Positions 28,466 to 37,734 of a stretch of DNA of 64,000 bases are shown here, piece by piece (positions within the stretch are counted from its first letter, which is position 1; the number at the start of each line of letters is the position of its first letter). The stretch comes from Oceaniglobus roseus (GTDB lineage Bacteria; Pseudomonadota; Alphaproteobacteria; Rhodobacterales; Rhodobacteraceae). The notes below the pieces were generated by a model. That model searched no databases. It was not told the origin of the DNA and was given only the letters and a program-made list of their open reading frames with translations. Both the position numbers and the translations under genes were made by a program. The stretch spans positions 18,424 to 82,423 of the forward strand of contig NZ_PNOS01000016.1 in NCBI RefSeq assembly GCF_002869745.1, given 5' to 3'.

Positions 28466-29098
28466 ATGGCCAACCGCCGCCCCCTGAAGAGCCGCAGCAG
28501 CCCCCTTGCCGTCCGCCTCGCACGGACGCTGGCGACGCGCGGCGTGACCCCCAACGCGATCTCGCAGGCGGGGATCGGCATGGCCGCGCTCTCGGGCCTG
28601 TCCTACTGGGCCGCCTGGGGCGCCGGGCCCCTCGCCGCGGCGGCGCTCCTGGTCCTCGGCGCGCTGTTCGCCCAGCTCCGCCTCGTCTGCAACCTGCTCG
28701 ACGGGATGGTGGCGATCGAGGGGCGGCGCGGCGCCCCCGACGGCGCCTTCTGGAACGAGGTGCCCGACCGGCTGTGCGACCTGCTGATCCTCGGCGGCGC
28801 CGGGATCGCCGCGGGTCTGCCCTGGCTCGGCCTCCTCGCGACGGTGCTGGCGGTGATGACGGCCCACCTGCGCGAACACGGCCGGGCCGAGGGCGCCGCG
28901 CCCGACTTCGGCGGCCCCATGGCGAAACCGCACCGCATGGCGCTTCTGACCCTCGGCAGCCTCGCCACGGCGCTGCAAGTGGCGCTCACCGCCGAGCGCT
29001 GGCTGCTGACCGCCACCCTGGCGCTCGTCGCGCTTGGCACCGCGCTGACCTTCTGGCGCCGCGCCGCGCGGCTGGTCCGCTGGATGCGGGGCGGCTGA
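28466..29098 (+). CDS. CDP-alcohol phosphatidyltransferase-family protein with altered active-site motif
   Basis: 210 residues, membrane enzyme of the family that transfers a phosphatidyl-type group from a CDP-lipid to an alcohol. The family motif is D-x2-D-G-x2-A-R-x8-G-x3-D-x3-D. Here the aligned segment runs N76-x2-D79-G80-x2-A83-I84-x8-G93-x3-N97-x3-D101: the first and third Asp are Asn and the Arg is Ile, while spacing, the second Asp and the last (catalytic base) Asp are kept. The N-terminal TPNAIS element is also conserved. It may be a specialised enzyme with weaker metal binding or an inactive relative. Last gene of the acyltransferase-CdsA cassette. Confidence 0.82.
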   Translation: MANRRPLKSRSSPLAVRLARTLATRGVTPNAISQAGIGMAALSGLSYWAAWGAGPLAAAALLVLGALFAQLRLVCNLLDGMVAIEGRRGAPDGAFWNEVPDRLCDLLILGGAGIAAGLPWLGLLATVLAVMTAHLREHGRAEGAAPDFGGPMAKPHRMALLTLGSLATALQVALTAERWLLTATLALVALGTALTFWRRAARLVRWMRGG

Positions 29099-29167
29099 GA
29101 CCTGCGCGCCCTTGCCCTCGCCCCCGCTTTGGCGCAGGTTGGCGCGGCCCCGAAAGTAGCCTTGCCC

Positions 29168-29623
29168 ATGTCGCGATTCACCATCCCCCCCGCCGCCCTC
29201 GCCCTCGGCCTCGCCGGGTTGATCCCCTTTGCCTGGGGCGCGCTGACGCTGGTCTCCGAGGATCTCGCGACCTGGGGCATCTCCGCGCTCGGCCCCCGCT
29301 TCATCGGCCCCTACGTGCAGCTCCAGTACGGCACCGTGATCCTGTCCTTCATGTCCGGTGTGCTCTGGGGTTTCGCCACCAGGGCCGAGGGGCGCGAGGC
29401 CGCCACCGGCTATGCCCTGTCGGTGCTGCCCGCGCTCTGGGCCTTCTTCTTCGTCGGCGGCGGCCCGGTCTCGGCGGCGACGTACCTGATCTTCGGCTTC
29501 CTCGGCCTCCTCGCGCTCGACTGGACCTTCTGGCGCCAGGGCCTCGCCCCCGCCTGGTGGATGCAGCTGCGCATCCTGCTGACCGTGGTCGTCGTCGGCT
29601 GCCTCGCCGTCGGCGTGGTCTGA
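29168..29623 (+). CDS. DUF3429 membrane protein
   Basis: 151 residues, about five hydrophobic segments, resembling the DUF3429/TMEM69 family: [10 protein letters not shown] near the N-terminus, [17 protein letters not shown], and [13 protein letters not shown]. The ATG after CTTGCCC is chosen over an earlier TTG although its ribosome site is weak. Function unknown. It sits 28 bases before rnhA and could be cotranscribed. Confidence 0.78.
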   Translation: MSRFTIPPAALALGLAGLIPFAWGALTLVSEDLATWGISALGPRFIGPYVQLQYGTVILSFMSGVLWGFATRAEGREAATGYALSVLPALWAFFFVGGGPVSAATYLIFGFLGLLALDWTFWRQGLAPAWWMQLRILLTVVVVGCLAVGVV

Positions 29624-29651
29624 GCCGCCCCCACCCTCGAAATGGACGCAC

Positions 29652-30116
29652 ATGCCTGAGATCATCGCCTATACCGACGGCGCCTGTTCCGGAAACCCCG
29701 GCCCCGGCGGCTGGGGTGCCCTCCTGATCGCGAAGGACGGCGACACCGTCCTGAAACAGCGCGAGCTGAAGGGCGGCGAGCCCGAGACGACGAACAACCG
29801 CATGGAGCTTCTGGGCGCGATCAACGCGCTCGAGTCCCTGTCCCGCCCCAGCCGCATCACCATCGTGACCGACAGCGCCTACGTGAAGAACGGCGTGACA
29901 TCGTGGATCCACGGCTGGAAGCGCAACGGCTGGCGCACCAGCCAGAAGAAGCCGGTGAAGAACGAGGACCTGTGGAAGCGCATCGACGCCGCCCAGTCGC
30001 GCCACGACGTGACCTGGGAGTGGATCAAGGGCCACGCCGGCCATCCCGAGAACGAACGCGCGGACGAGCTGGCGCGCGCGGGCATGGCGCCGTTCAAGCC
30101 CCGGCGCGGCGGCTGA
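29652..30116 (+). CDS. rnhA: ribonuclease HI
   Basis: Degrades RNA in RNA:DNA hybrids. 154 residues, the E. coli length. All four acidic catalytic residues are visible in [15 protein letters not shown] (Asp), [12 protein letters not shown] (Glu), [11 protein letters not shown] (Asp) and NERADELAR (Asp), with the His of [10 protein letters not shown]. The basic handle [10 protein letters not shown] is present. Ends six bases from the convergent fmt stop. Confidence 0.97.
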   Translation: MPEIIAYTDGACSGNPGPGGWGALLIAKDGDTVLKQRELKGGEPETTNNRMELLGAINALESLSRPSRITIVTDSAYVKNGVTSWIHGWKRNGWRTSQKKPVKNEDLWKRIDAAQSRHDVTWEWIKGHAGHPENERADELARAGMAPFKPRRGG

Positions 30117-30122
30117 GCCGCA

Positions 30123-31022
30123 TCAGTCCAGCCGCGCAGGCAGGCCGAGGCCCCGCAGGATCTCCCCCGCCGCCATGGCGCCCTTCCCGGCCCGCTGCGC
30201 CCGGTCGATCCGGACCGCGCCGCTGCCGCAGGCCACGGTGAAGCCCTCCAGCACCGCCCCCGGCGCGCCCTCGCCCGCCACCGCTTCCGAGGCCAGCAGC
30301 TTCACCCGCTCGCCTGCGATCTCGCACCAGGCGCCGGGAAAGGGCGACAGGCCGCGGATCTGCCGGTCGACCTCCGCCGCGGGCCGCGTCCAGTCGACCC
30401 GCGCCTCGGCCTTGTCGATCTTCGCGGCATAGGTCACGCCCTCCTCGGGCTGCGGCTCCGCCACAAGCCGGTCGAGCCCTGCCAGCGCCTCCACCACCAG
30501 CGCCGCCCCCATCGCCGACAGCCGGTCGTGCAGCGCCCCCGTCGTCTCGGTCGCGCCGATCGGCGTCGCGCGCCGCAGCAGCACCGGCCCGGTGTCAAGC
30601 CCCGCCTCCATCCGCATGATGCAGACCCCCGTCTCGGCATCCCCCGCCATCACCGCCCGGTGGATCGGCGCCGCCCCCCGCCAGCGCGGCAGCAGCGAGG
30701 CGTGGATGTTGAGGCAGCCCCGCCGCGGTGCGTCCAGCACCGCCTGAGGCAGGATCAGCCCGTAGGCGACCACCACCGCGACGTCGGCCTCCAGCGCCGC
30801 GAAATCCGCCTGCGCCGCCGGATCGCGCAGTCGCTCGGGATGGCGCACCGGAAGCCCCAGCGCCTCGGCCCGGGCCTGCACCGGCGTCGGGCGGTCCTTC
30901 CTTCCCCGCCCCGCCGGGCGCGGCGGCTGGCAGTAGACGCAGGGAATCTCGTGCCCGGCGGCCACCAGCGCCTTTAGCACCGGCACCGAGAACTCGGGGC
31001 TGCCCATGAACACGATCCGCAT
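30123..31022 (-). CDS. fmt: methionyl-tRNA formyltransferase
   Basis: Formylates initiator Met-tRNA. 299 residues. [16 protein letters not shown], the loop of [29 protein letters not shown] with the catalytic Asn-His, and GLDTGPVL are diagnostic, and the C-terminal OB-like domain ([14 protein letters not shown] segment) is intact. Start at MRIVFMG is supported by GGAGACATCTC. In related genomes fmt usually directly follows def; here a rightward RidA gene and a large inverted repeat lie between def and fmt. Confidence 0.96.
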   Translation of the reverse strand: MRIVFMGSPEFSVPVLKALVAAGHEIPCVYCQPPRPAGRGRKDRPTPVQARAEALGLPVRHPERLRDPAAQADFAALEADVAVVVAYGLILPQAVLDAPRRGCLNIHASLLPRWRGAAPIHRAVMAGDAETGVCIMRMEAGLDTGPVLLRRATPIGATETTGALHDRLSAMGAALVVEALAGLDRLVAEPQPEEGVTYAAKIDKAEARVDWTRPAAEVDRQIRGLSPFPGAWCEIAGERVKLLASEAVAGEGAPGAVLEGFTVACGSGAVRIDRAQRAGKGAMAAGEILRGLGLPARLD

Positions 31023-31136
31023 GAGATGTCTCCTTCCTCGACCGCCGCCGGGATAGCGCCGCCCGACCCCGTGGTCCATGGCTTGCGGCGCCCTGTCCGC
31101 CGTGCCATCGGTGACCGGCAATCACAGGAGAGACCC

Positions 31137-31484
31137 ATGGCAGAGATCACCCGCGCCCACACCGGCCCCCGCATGAGCCAGATCGTCACCCACGGCGACA
31201 CCGTCTATCTCGCCGGCCAGGTCGGCAAGCCCGGCACCAGCGTCGCCGAGCAGACCCGCGACTGCCTCGCCCAGGTCGACAGCCTGCTGGCCGAGGCGGG
31301 CAGCGACAAGACGAAGATCCTGCAATGCGTGATCTGGCTGGCCGACATGGCCGATTTCGCCGCGATGAACGAGGTCTGGGACGCCTGGGTACCCCAGGGC
31401 CACACCCCCGCCCGCGCCTGCGGCGAGGCGAAGCTCGCCGCGCCCGAGTACCTCGTCGAGTTCATCGTCACCGCCGCGCGCTGA
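31137..31484 (+). CDS. RidA/YjgF-family protein
   Basis: 115-residue member of the Rid (YjgF/YER057c/UK114) family. Motifs: VYLAGQVGKPGTSVAEQTRDCLAQVDSLLAEAGSD in overlapping order and TPARACGEAKL. Canonical RidA imine deaminases need an Arg (Arg105 in enteric RidA) in the ARLPKD segment; the aligned stretch here reads EAKLAAPEY with no Arg, so it belongs to a Rid subgroup without proven deaminase activity. Inserted in opposite orientation between fmt and the def cluster and followed by a large inverted repeat. Confidence 0.88.
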   Translation: MAEITRAHTGPRMSQIVTHGDTVYLAGQVGKPGTSVAEQTRDCLAQVDSLLAEAGSDKTKILQCVIWLADMADFAAMNEVWDAWVPQGHTPARACGEAKLAAPEYLVEFIVTAAR

Positions 31485-31511
31485 TCCCGGCGTCTGGCGG
31501 GTCGAGAGTCA

Positions 31512-31602
31512 GGGAGCCTCCGGCGGGGATATTTGGGAAGCAAAGATGATCAAGGGAATCGCCCCCATCTTTGCTTCTCAAATATCCCCGCCGGAGGCTC
31601 CC
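31512..31602. repeat. 37-bp inverted repeat, Rhodobacterales-type intergenic element
   Basis: Left arm 31512-31548 and right arm 31566-31602 are complementary over 37 bases with a single mismatch, spaced by 17 bases. Each arm contains GGATATTTG(G/A)GAAGCAAAG (sense of the left arm), the same core as the single copy near 10.46 kb. It lies exactly between the convergent stops of the RidA gene and def. It can form a very stable hairpin in either transcript and is probably a bidirectional terminator; a mobile or REP-like origin is possible. Confidence 0.8.
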
Positions 31603-31651
31603 GCACCATCCCGCTGACCCGACGCCGAAGACGAAGGCGCGCAGGCAGCCC

Positions 31652-32146
31652 TCAGCGCAGCTTGGCCGCCCGCTTCAGCAGCCGCTCGCGCTTCAGCCGC
31701 GAGAGGCGGTCGAAGTACATGCGCCCGTCCAGGTGGTCGATCTGGTGCTGCACCGACGTGGCCCAGAGGTCGACCATGTCGCGCTCCTCGACCTCGCCGC
31801 CCTCGTTCAGGTAGCGCACCGTCACCGCGCGGGGCCGCTCGATCACCGCCGAGACGCCGGGCAGGTTCGGCGAGGCCTCGTCGTGGGCGCGGGGGTGGAT
31901 GGAGGCATGCAGGATCTCGGGGTTCGCCATGCGGATCGCGCGGCCCCGCGCCTCGGAGGCATCCACCACGGCGAGGCGCAGCATCACGCCGATCTGCGGC
32001 GCGGCCAGCCCGACGCCCGGCATCGCCTCCATCGCCTCGATCATCTCGGCCCAGAGCGCGCGGATCTCGTCGGTCACCGCCGCGACCGGCGCCGCGGGCG
32101 TGCGCAGGCGGCGGTCGGGCCACATCACGAAGGGGCGCGGGGTCAC
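31652..32146 (-). CDS. peptide deformylase-like protein, probable pseudoenzyme
   Basis: Third of three tandem def paralogues, 164 residues, with an intact deformylase fold: GVGLAAPQIG (motif I) and QHQIDHLDG (motif III). Two essential residues are replaced: motif II, normally EGCLS, is EASPN, so the metal-binding Cys becomes Ser92; and the catalytic Glu of HEIDH is Gln135. Both metal His (134, 138) remain. It is unlikely to deformylate peptides but may bind nascent chains or ribosomes. GTG start overlaps the preceding def stop (GTGA), so it is coupled and maintained, not a decaying pseudogene. Confidence 0.88.
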   Translation of the reverse strand: MTPRPFVMWPDRRLRTPAAPVAAVTDEIRALWAEMIEAMEAMPGVGLAAPQIGVMLRLAVVDASEARGRAIRMANPEILHASIHPRAHDEASPNLPGVSAVIERPRAVTVRYLNEGGEVEERDMVDLWATSVQHQIDHLDGRMYFDRLSRLKRERLLKRAAKLR

Positions 32147-32646
32147 GTCGGGGCGGCCGAGTACCGGGCTTCCAACTCGGCGCGCAGCGACGGCGCCACG
32201 CGGTCGAAGATCACGAGGCCGTCGAGGTGGTCGATCTCGTGCTGCGCGCAAAGCGCGTCCGGCCCGTCGAGCTCCGCCTCGTTCACCGTCCCGTCGACAC
32301 CCTGCCAGCGCAGGCCGATCCGGGCCGGGCGGACGATCGGCATCGGCGTTCCGGGGATCGAGAGGCAGCCTTCCTCGTTCTCCTCGGTCTCGTCGGAGGA
32401 CCACAGGATCTCGGGGTTGACGCAGACCACCGGGTCGGGCGTCCCCTCCTTCCACGTGGTGTCCATCACGAACAGCCGGATCAGCCGCCCCACCTGCGGC
32501 GCGGCCAGCCCGCGGCCCGGCGCGTCGTACATCGTGTCGAGCATGTCCTGCGCCAGCGCCGCGAGGGCGGCATCGAAGTCGGTCACCGGCGCGGCGGTCT
32601 GCTGCAGGATCGGGTCGGGCCATTTCAGGATCTGCATCAGGGCCAT
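32143..32646 (-). CDS. def: peptide deformylase, second paralogue
   Basis: Removes the N-formyl group from nascent proteins. 167 residues with all active-site residues: GRGLAAPQVG, EGCLSIPG with the metal-binding Cys, and QHEIDHLDG with both His and the catalytic Glu. It has a short acidic insertion (ETEENEE) just before motif II that the first paralogue lacks. Lies 33 bases after the first def gene and overlaps the third. Confidence 0.93.
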   Translation of the reverse strand: MALMQILKWPDPILQQTAAPVTDFDAALAALAQDMLDTMYDAPGRGLAAPQVGRLIRLFVMDTTWKEGTPDPVVCVNPEILWSSDETEENEEGCLSIPGTPMPIVRPARIGLRWQGVDGTVNEAELDGPDALCAQHEIDHLDGLVIFDRVAPSLRAELEARYSAAPT

Positions 32647-32679
32647 CGGGTCGCTTTCGGGTATCGGGCGGGAATCAGG

Positions 32680-33201
32680 TCAGACGCGGGCGCGCTCGCG
32701 CTTCAGTTTCACCATCTTGCGGGTGATCATCTGGCGGCGCAACGGCTTCAGGTAGTCGATGAACAGCTTGCCGTCGAGGTGGTCGATCTCGTGCTGCACG
32801 CAGGTCGCCCAGAGCCCCGAGAAGCGCTCGGAAACCGTGGCGCCGTGGAGGTCCAGCCAGCGCACCTCGACCTCTGCGGGCCGCTCGACCTCGCCGTACT
32901 GGTCGGGGATCGACAGGCACCCCTCGTCGTAGACGCTCTTCGCCTCCGAGGTCCAGGTCACCTCGGGGTTGACCATGGCGAGGGGGCGCGGCGCGGCCCC
33001 CTCCTCCTTCACGCAGTCGAGCACGATCAGCCGCTGGAGCACGCCGACCTGCGGCGCGGCCAGTCCGATGCCCGGCGCGTCGTACATCGTCTGGAGCATG
33101 TCGTCGGCAAGCCTCCTGAGCTCCGGCGTGACCTCGGTCACGGGGGCGGCGGGCTTCTTCAGCCGGGGGTCCGGGTGGATCAGGATATCGAGCAGTGCCA
33201 T
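32680..33201 (-). CDS. def: peptide deformylase, canonical
   Basis: 173 residues, closest of the three to E. coli Def: MALLDILIHPDPRLKK, GIGLAAPQVG, EGCLSIPD and QHEIDHLDG, followed by a basic C-terminal tail (QMITRKMVKLKRERARV). Likely the housekeeping enzyme that pairs with Fmt. First gene of the tandem; divergent from the PLP lyase, with a 158-base region between. Confidence 0.96.
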   Translation of the reverse strand: MALLDILIHPDPRLKKPAAPVTEVTPELRRLADDMLQTMYDAPGIGLAAPQVGVLQRLIVLDCVKEEGAAPRPLAMVNPEVTWTSEAKSVYDEGCLSIPDQYGEVERPAEVEVRWLDLHGATVSERFSGLWATCVQHEIDHLDGKLFIDYLKPLRRQMITRKMVKLKRERARV

Positions 33202-33359
33202 GCCGCCGATCTAGTTCGCCGCGCCCCTTTGTGCAATATCCGACCCGCCGTGCCGGGCGGAACCCGGCGGGGCGGCGGCAGATCCGGGGCGGCGATTTTG
33301 CCCTTGTGGCTGGCGAAGACGGGAATACCCTCCGCGTGACATCCGAAGGAGGGCATTCC

Positions 33360-34529
33360 ATGAGTTTCGACGAGATCATCGACCGCCGCGGCACCCACTG
33401 CGCGAAGTGGGACAAGATGGAGCCGATCTACGGCGTGCCGAAGGACGACGGGCTGGCGATGTGGGTCGCCGACATGGACTTCCGCCCCCCCGCCTGCGTG
33501 CAGGACGCGCTCCAGAAGATGGTGGATCACGGCGTCTACGGCTATTTCGGCGACGACTCGAAGTATCTCGCGGCGATCGCCTGGTGGATGGAGAACCGCC
33601 ACGGCTGGCAGGTCGAGAAGGACTGGATCTTCACCACCCACGGCCTCGTCAACGGCACCGCCATGTGCCTCGAGGCGTTCACGCAGCCCGGCGACGGGAT
33701 CGTCATGTTCACCCCGATCTACCACGCCTTCGGTCGGGTCATCACCGGCTTGGGCCGCCGGGTGGTGGAATGCGAGATGCCAATCGTCGATGGCCGCTAC
33801 GCGCTCGACTTCGACGCCTGGGACGCGCAGATGGACGGCAGCGAGACGATGCTGATCCTCTGCTCGCCCCACAACCCCGGCGGCCGGGTCTGGACCGAGG
33901 AGGAGCTGGAGGGCGTCGCCGCCTTCGCGAAGCGCCACGACCTGATCCTCGTCAGCGACGAGATCCACCACGACCTCGTCTACCCCGGCAACCGCCACAC
34001 CCCGATGGCGAAGATCGCAGGCATCGAGGACCGGCTGGTGATGATGACGGCGACGACCAAGACCTTCAACATCGCGGGCAGCCACATCGGCAACGTGATC
34101 GTCCCCGACCCCGCGCTGCGTGCGCGGTTCGCGGCGAAGGTCAACGGGCTCGGGATCTCGCCGAACAGCTTCGGGATGCACATGGCGACCGCCGCCTATT
34201 CGCCCGAGGGCGCGGTCTGGGTCGACGACCTGATGAACTACCTCGACGGAAACCGGAAGATCTTCGATGCCGGCGTGAACGCGATCCCGGGGCTGCGGTC
34301 GATGCCGCTGGAGGCCACCTACCTGTCCTGGGTCGATTTCGCGGGCACGGGCATGGCGCCGGACGAGTTCACGAAACGCGTCTGCGGCACGGCGAAGATC
34401 GCGGCGAATGCTGGGCCGACCTTCGGCAAGGGTGGCGACAGCTTCCTGCGGTTCAACATCGCGACGCCCCGTGCGCGGATCGAGGAGGCCGTGTCGCGCC
34501 TTCAGGACGCCTTCGCGGACCTGCAGTAA
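33360..34529 (+). CDS. PatB/MalY-type PLP-dependent C-S lyase
   Basis: 389-residue fold-type I PLP enzyme of the MalY/PatB group, which cleaves cystathionine and other S-conjugates to a thiol, pyruvate and ammonia, or acts as an aminotransferase. Seen: MWVADMDFRPP, TPIYHAFG, CSPHNPGGRVWT, VSDEIHHDL, and TKTFNIAGSH with the PLP Lys. GAAGGAGGG precedes the ATG at ideal spacing. Single gene between def and the hut cluster. Beta-lyase is the most likely role; aminotransferase activity cannot be excluded. Confidence 0.9.
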   Translation: MSFDEIIDRRGTHCAKWDKMEPIYGVPKDDGLAMWVADMDFRPPACVQDALQKMVDHGVYGYFGDDSKYLAAIAWWMENRHGWQVEKDWIFTTHGLVNGTAMCLEAFTQPGDGIVMFTPIYHAFGRVITGLGRRVVECEMPIVDGRYALDFDAWDAQMDGSETMLILCSPHNPGGRVWTEEELEGVAAFAKRHDLILVSDEIHHDLVYPGNRHTPMAKIAGIEDRLVMMTATTKTFNIAGSHIGNVIVPDPALRARFAAKVNGLGISPNSFGMHMATAAYSPEGAVWVDDLMNYLDGNRKIFDAGVNAIPGLRSMPLEATYLSWVDFAGTGMAPDEFTKRVCGTAKIAANAGPTFGKGGDSFLRFNIATPRARIEEAVSRLQDAFADLQ

Positions 34530-34536
34530 CCACAAG

Positions 34537-34569
34537 CGCGCGCCCCTGCATGCACCGCCGGGGCGCGCG
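34537..34569. terminator. hairpin between convergent genes
   Basis: CGCGCGCCCC (34537-34546) pairs perfectly with GGGGCGCGCG (34560-34569) around a 13-base loop, between the convergent ends of the PLP lyase and the hut flavin reductase. No T-tract on either side. Confidence 0.45.
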
Positions 34570-34586
34570 GCTCTGTCGCGCGGGTG

Positions 34587-35252
34587 CTACCGCCGCTCGG
34601 GCGGCCGCCCTTCCAGCCCGTCGGCCTCGGCCCCCTCGCCCTGCGGGATGCGCATCTCGAAGGTGCTGTCGACCACCGTGTAGTCGTAATAGCCCATGCG
34701 CGCGATCGGCCGGATCCTCGGGATGTCGAGCTTGCCCTCTGCCGTGATCACCGCGTCGTCGACATGGATCCGCATCACCCGGCCATAGACGACATCCACC
34801 ATGCCCACGGGGCTGTCCCCCGGCAGGGTGTGGATGGCGATCAGGCGGCACTCGAAATGCGCGGGGCTTTCGGCCACGCGCGGCCCCGGGGCATCGACGC
34901 AGGCGGCCTTCGTCACCCCGGCCCGCTCGAACTCGTCCACCTCGGCAGGCAGCGCCATGGCCGAGATGTTCACCGCTTCGCGCAGGTCCCAGGTCGCCAT
35001 GTTCCAGACGAACCAGCCCGTTGCCTCGGCGTTCACCACCGTGTCCTTCCTCCGCCCGTCGGGATACCGGTTGGCGGCGAACATCACCATCGGCGGGTCG
35101 AAGGTCAGGTTCTGCCACTGGCTGTAGGGGGCGAGGTTCGCCACCCCGTCCGGCGACACCGTCGAAAGCCAGCCGATGGGGCGCGGCACGGTGCAGGATT
35201 TGAACGGAGAGAACGGCAGCGGGCAGACGTCGGTTCCGGGCGCGTAGTGCAT
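34587..35252 (-). CDS. flavin reductase-like protein in the hut operon
   Basis: 221-residue FMN-binding protein of the flavin reductase (DIM6/NTAB, HpaC-like) family. Seen: PRPIGWLSTVSPDGVANLAPYSQW, a typical flavin-pocket stretch, WFVWNMATW, and ESPAHFECRLI. Its start overlaps the hutU stop by one base (TGATG), so it is the last gene of the hut operon. No flavin-dependent step is known in the histidine-to-glutamate route, so its role is open; it might serve a side reaction or bind FMN/F420 for another enzyme. A paralogue sits in the hydantoin operon. Confidence 0.86.
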   Translation of the reverse strand: MHYAPGTDVCPLPFSPFKSCTVPRPIGWLSTVSPDGVANLAPYSQWQNLTFDPPMVMFAANRYPDGRRKDTVVNAEATGWFVWNMATWDLREAVNISAMALPAEVDEFERAGVTKAACVDAPGPRVAESPAHFECRLIAIHTLPGDSPVGMVDVVYGRVMRIHVDDAVITAEGKLDIPRIRPIARMGYYDYTVVDSTFEMRIPQGEGAEADGLEGRPPERR

Positions 35253-36919
35253 CAGAGGATCCCCGGCAGGTTCAGGCCATGTTCGCGGGCGCAGTCCTTC
35301 GCGTCCTCGTAGCCCGCGTCGGCGTGGCGCCAGACGCCGCTGGCGGGATCGTTCCACAGAACCCGCTCCAGCCGCGCCGCCGCCTCGGGCGTGCCGTCGG
35401 CGACCACCACCATGCCCGCGTGCTGGGAGAAGCCCATGCCGACGCCGCCGCCGTGGTGCAGCGACACCCAGGTCGCCCCGCTCGCCGTGTTGACCAGAGC
35501 GTTCAGCAGAGGCCAGTCCGATACGGCATCGCTGCCGTCCTTCATCGCCTCCGTCTCGCGGTTCGGCGAGGCGACGGAGCCGGAGTCGAGATGGTCGCGG
35601 CCGATCACAACCGGCGCCTTCAGCTCGCCTTTCGCCACCATCTCGTTGAACGCCAGCCCCGCCCGGTGCCGGTCGCCGAGCCCGATCCAGCAGATCCGCG
35701 CGGGCAGCCCCTGGAACGAGATTCGCGCCCGTGCCATGTCGAGCCACTGGTGCAGGTGCGCGTTCCCGGGGAACAGCTCCTTCATCTTGGCGTCGGTCCT
35801 GTAGATGTCCTCGGGATCGCCCGACAGTGCCACCCAGCGGAACGGGCCGATCCCGCGGCAGAACAGCGGGCGGATATAGGCCGGGACGAAGCCCGGGAAG
35901 GCGAAGGCGTTCTCCAGCCCCTCCTCCTTTGCCACCTGGCGGATGTTGTTGCCGTAGTCGAGCACCGGAACCCCGTCGTTCCAGAACTCGACCATGGCCG
36001 CGACGTGGACCTTCATGCTGGCCCGCGCCGCCTTCTCCACCGCCTTCGGATCGCTCTCGCGCTTTTCGCGCCATTCGCCGAGGGTCCAGCCCTGCGGCAG
36101 GTAGCCGTTCAGCGGGTCGTGGGCGCTGGTCTGGTCGGTCACGATGTCGGGGCGCACGCCGCGCCTGTGGATCTCGGGGAAGATGTCGGCGGCATTGCCG
36201 AGCAGGCCCACCGACTTCGCCTCGCCCGCCTTCGTCCAGGCGTCGATCATCGCCAGCGCCTCGTCCAGCGTCTCGGCCTTCTCGTCGAGGTACTTTGTAC
36301 GCAGGCGGAAGTCGATGCTGTCGGGGTTGCACTCCACGGCGAGGCAGCAGGCCCCGGCGAAGACGGCGGCCAGCGGCTGCGCCCCGCCCATGCCGCCGAG
36401 GCCCCCGGTCAGGATCCAGCGGCCCCTGAGGTCGCCGCCATAGTGCTGGCGCCCCGCCTCGGCGAAGGTCTCGTAGGTGCCCTGCACGATGCCCTGTGTG
36501 CCGATGTAGATCCAGGAGCCGGCCGTCATCTGGCCGTACATCATCAGCCCCTTGCGGTCCAACTCGTGGAAATGGTCCCAGGTCGCCCAGTGCGGCACGA
36601 GGTTCGAGTTGGCGATCAGCACCCGCGGCGAATCGGCATGCGTGCGCACCACCGCGACGGGGCGGCCGGACTGGACCACCAGCGTCTCCTCCGGGCCAAG
36701 CCCTTTCAGCGAGGCAACGATGGTGTCGAAGTCCCGCCAGCTGCGCGCCGCGCGGCCGATGCCGCCGTAGACCACCAGCTCGTGCGGGTTCTCGGCCACG
36801 TCGGGGTGCAGGTTGTTCATCAGCATCCGCATCGCCGCCTCGGCGCCCCAGGTCCTGCAGGTCATCTCGGGGCCCGTGGGCGGGATGACGGTGCGGATGT
36901 TCTTGCGGTCGAGGTCCAT
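35252..36919 (-). CDS. hutU: urocanate hydratase
   Basis: Converts urocanate to imidazolonepropionate with tightly bound NAD as electrophile. 555 residues, exactly the usual size. Conserved stretches: [63 protein letters not shown] and the C-terminal [15 protein letters not shown]. Second enzyme of the hut pathway. Two bases after the hutG stop, so it is part of the hutI-H-G-U unit. Confidence 0.98.
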   Translation of the reverse strand: MDLDRKNIRTVIPPTGPEMTCRTWGAEAAMRMLMNNLHPDVAENPHELVVYGGIGRAARSWRDFDTIVASLKGLGPEETLVVQSGRPVAVVRTHADSPRVLIANSNLVPHWATWDHFHELDRKGLMMYGQMTAGSWIYIGTQGIVQGTYETFAEAGRQHYGGDLRGRWILTGGLGGMGGAQPLAAVFAGACCLAVECNPDSIDFRLRTKYLDEKAETLDEALAMIDAWTKAGEAKSVGLLGNAADIFPEIHRRGVRPDIVTDQTSAHDPLNGYLPQGWTLGEWREKRESDPKAVEKAARASMKVHVAAMVEFWNDGVPVLDYGNNIRQVAKEEGLENAFAFPGFVPAYIRPLFCRGIGPFRWVALSGDPEDIYRTDAKMKELFPGNAHLHQWLDMARARISFQGLPARICWIGLGDRHRAGLAFNEMVAKGELKAPVVIGRDHLDSGSVASPNRETEAMKDGSDAVSDWPLLNALVNTASGATWVSLHHGGGVGMGFSQHAGMVVVADGTPEAAARLERVLWNDPASGVWRHADAGYEDAKDCAREHGLNLPGIL

Positions 36920-36921
36920 GG

Positions 36922-37734
36922 TCAGGCTCCTTTCGCCAGATCGTTCTTCAGGGCGCCCGAGCGCGCCAGCCGGTCAAGGTTGGTGAGCAGCAGCCGCAGC
37001 GGGTGGCGCAGCGCCTCGGCGCGGATGCCGTCCCAGGCCCAGGGGCTGCGTTCGCGCATGTAGCCGCGTTGCGACAGCTCCATCTGGATCGCGTGGACGC
37101 CGACCTCGGGCTGGCCGTAGTGGCGCGTGGTCCAGCCGCCGACGAAGCGGCCGTTCAGCACCGTGTCCTCGGGCGGCAGCGGATCGGTCACGGCCGCTGT
37201 CACGGCATCGGCGCAGGTCGCGCCGTGGTTCGTGCCGATGCAGAACTGCGGCAGGGTGCCGTCGAACAGGAACGGCAGGACCGAGCGGATCGAGTGGCAG
37301 TCGTAGACCACCACCGCGTCGTGCGTCCCGCGGAGCCGGTCCACCTCGGCGGCGAGCGCGGCGTGATAGGGCGCGTGGACGGTGGCGACGCGCTCGGCGA
37401 TCTCGTCGGCGCCGGGCGCCTGCCCCTCGCGCCAGATCGGATCGCCGTCGAAGTCGTTGACCGGACACAGTCCCGTCGTGTTCTGCCCCGGATAGAGCGA
37501 CTGCCCCGACGGATCGCGGCCCGCGTCGATCATGTAGCGGTGCACCGCGCACTGCACCACGGTCACGTCGGCCAGGAGCCCCTCGTAGAGCCGCGCTATG
37601 TGCCAGTCGGTGTCGGCCAGCCCCTGCCCCTTCGCGTTCAGCCGGTCGAACACCGCGTCGGGCAGGTCCGTCCCACCGTGGGGCATGGCGAGGATCACCG
37701 GACCGTCGCCGCGCGTGACGCCAACCACCTTCAT
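36922..37734 (-). CDS. hutG: N-formylglutamate deformylase
   Basis: Final step of the five-enzyme hut route: N-formylglutamate to glutamate and formate. 270 residues of the N-formylglutamate amidohydrolase family, with [33 protein letters not shown] and [14 protein letters not shown], where Asp/His are likely metal ligands. The start overlaps the hutH stop as ATGA. With hutF divergent nearby, both steps that replace the direct arginase-type HutG are present. Confidence 0.95.
   Translation of the reverse strand: MKVVGVTRGDGPVILAMPHGGTDLPDAVFDRLNAKGQGLADTDWHIARLYEGLLADVTVVQCAVHRYMIDAGRDPSGQSLYPGQNTTGLCPVNDFDGDPIWREGQAPGADEIAERVATVHAPYHAALAAEVDRLRGTHDAVVVYDCHSIRSVLPFLFDGTLPQFCIGTNHGATCADAVTAAVTDPLPPEDTVLNGRFVGGWTTRHYGQPEVGVHAIQMELSQRGYMRERSPWAWDGIRAEALRHPLRLLLTNLDRLARSGALKNDLAKGA

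Noticed and set aside
31652..32646. Frameshift between the second and third def genes
   Set aside because: The change of frame is explained by a normal GTGA stop/start overlap, and both proteins have complete N- and C-termini.
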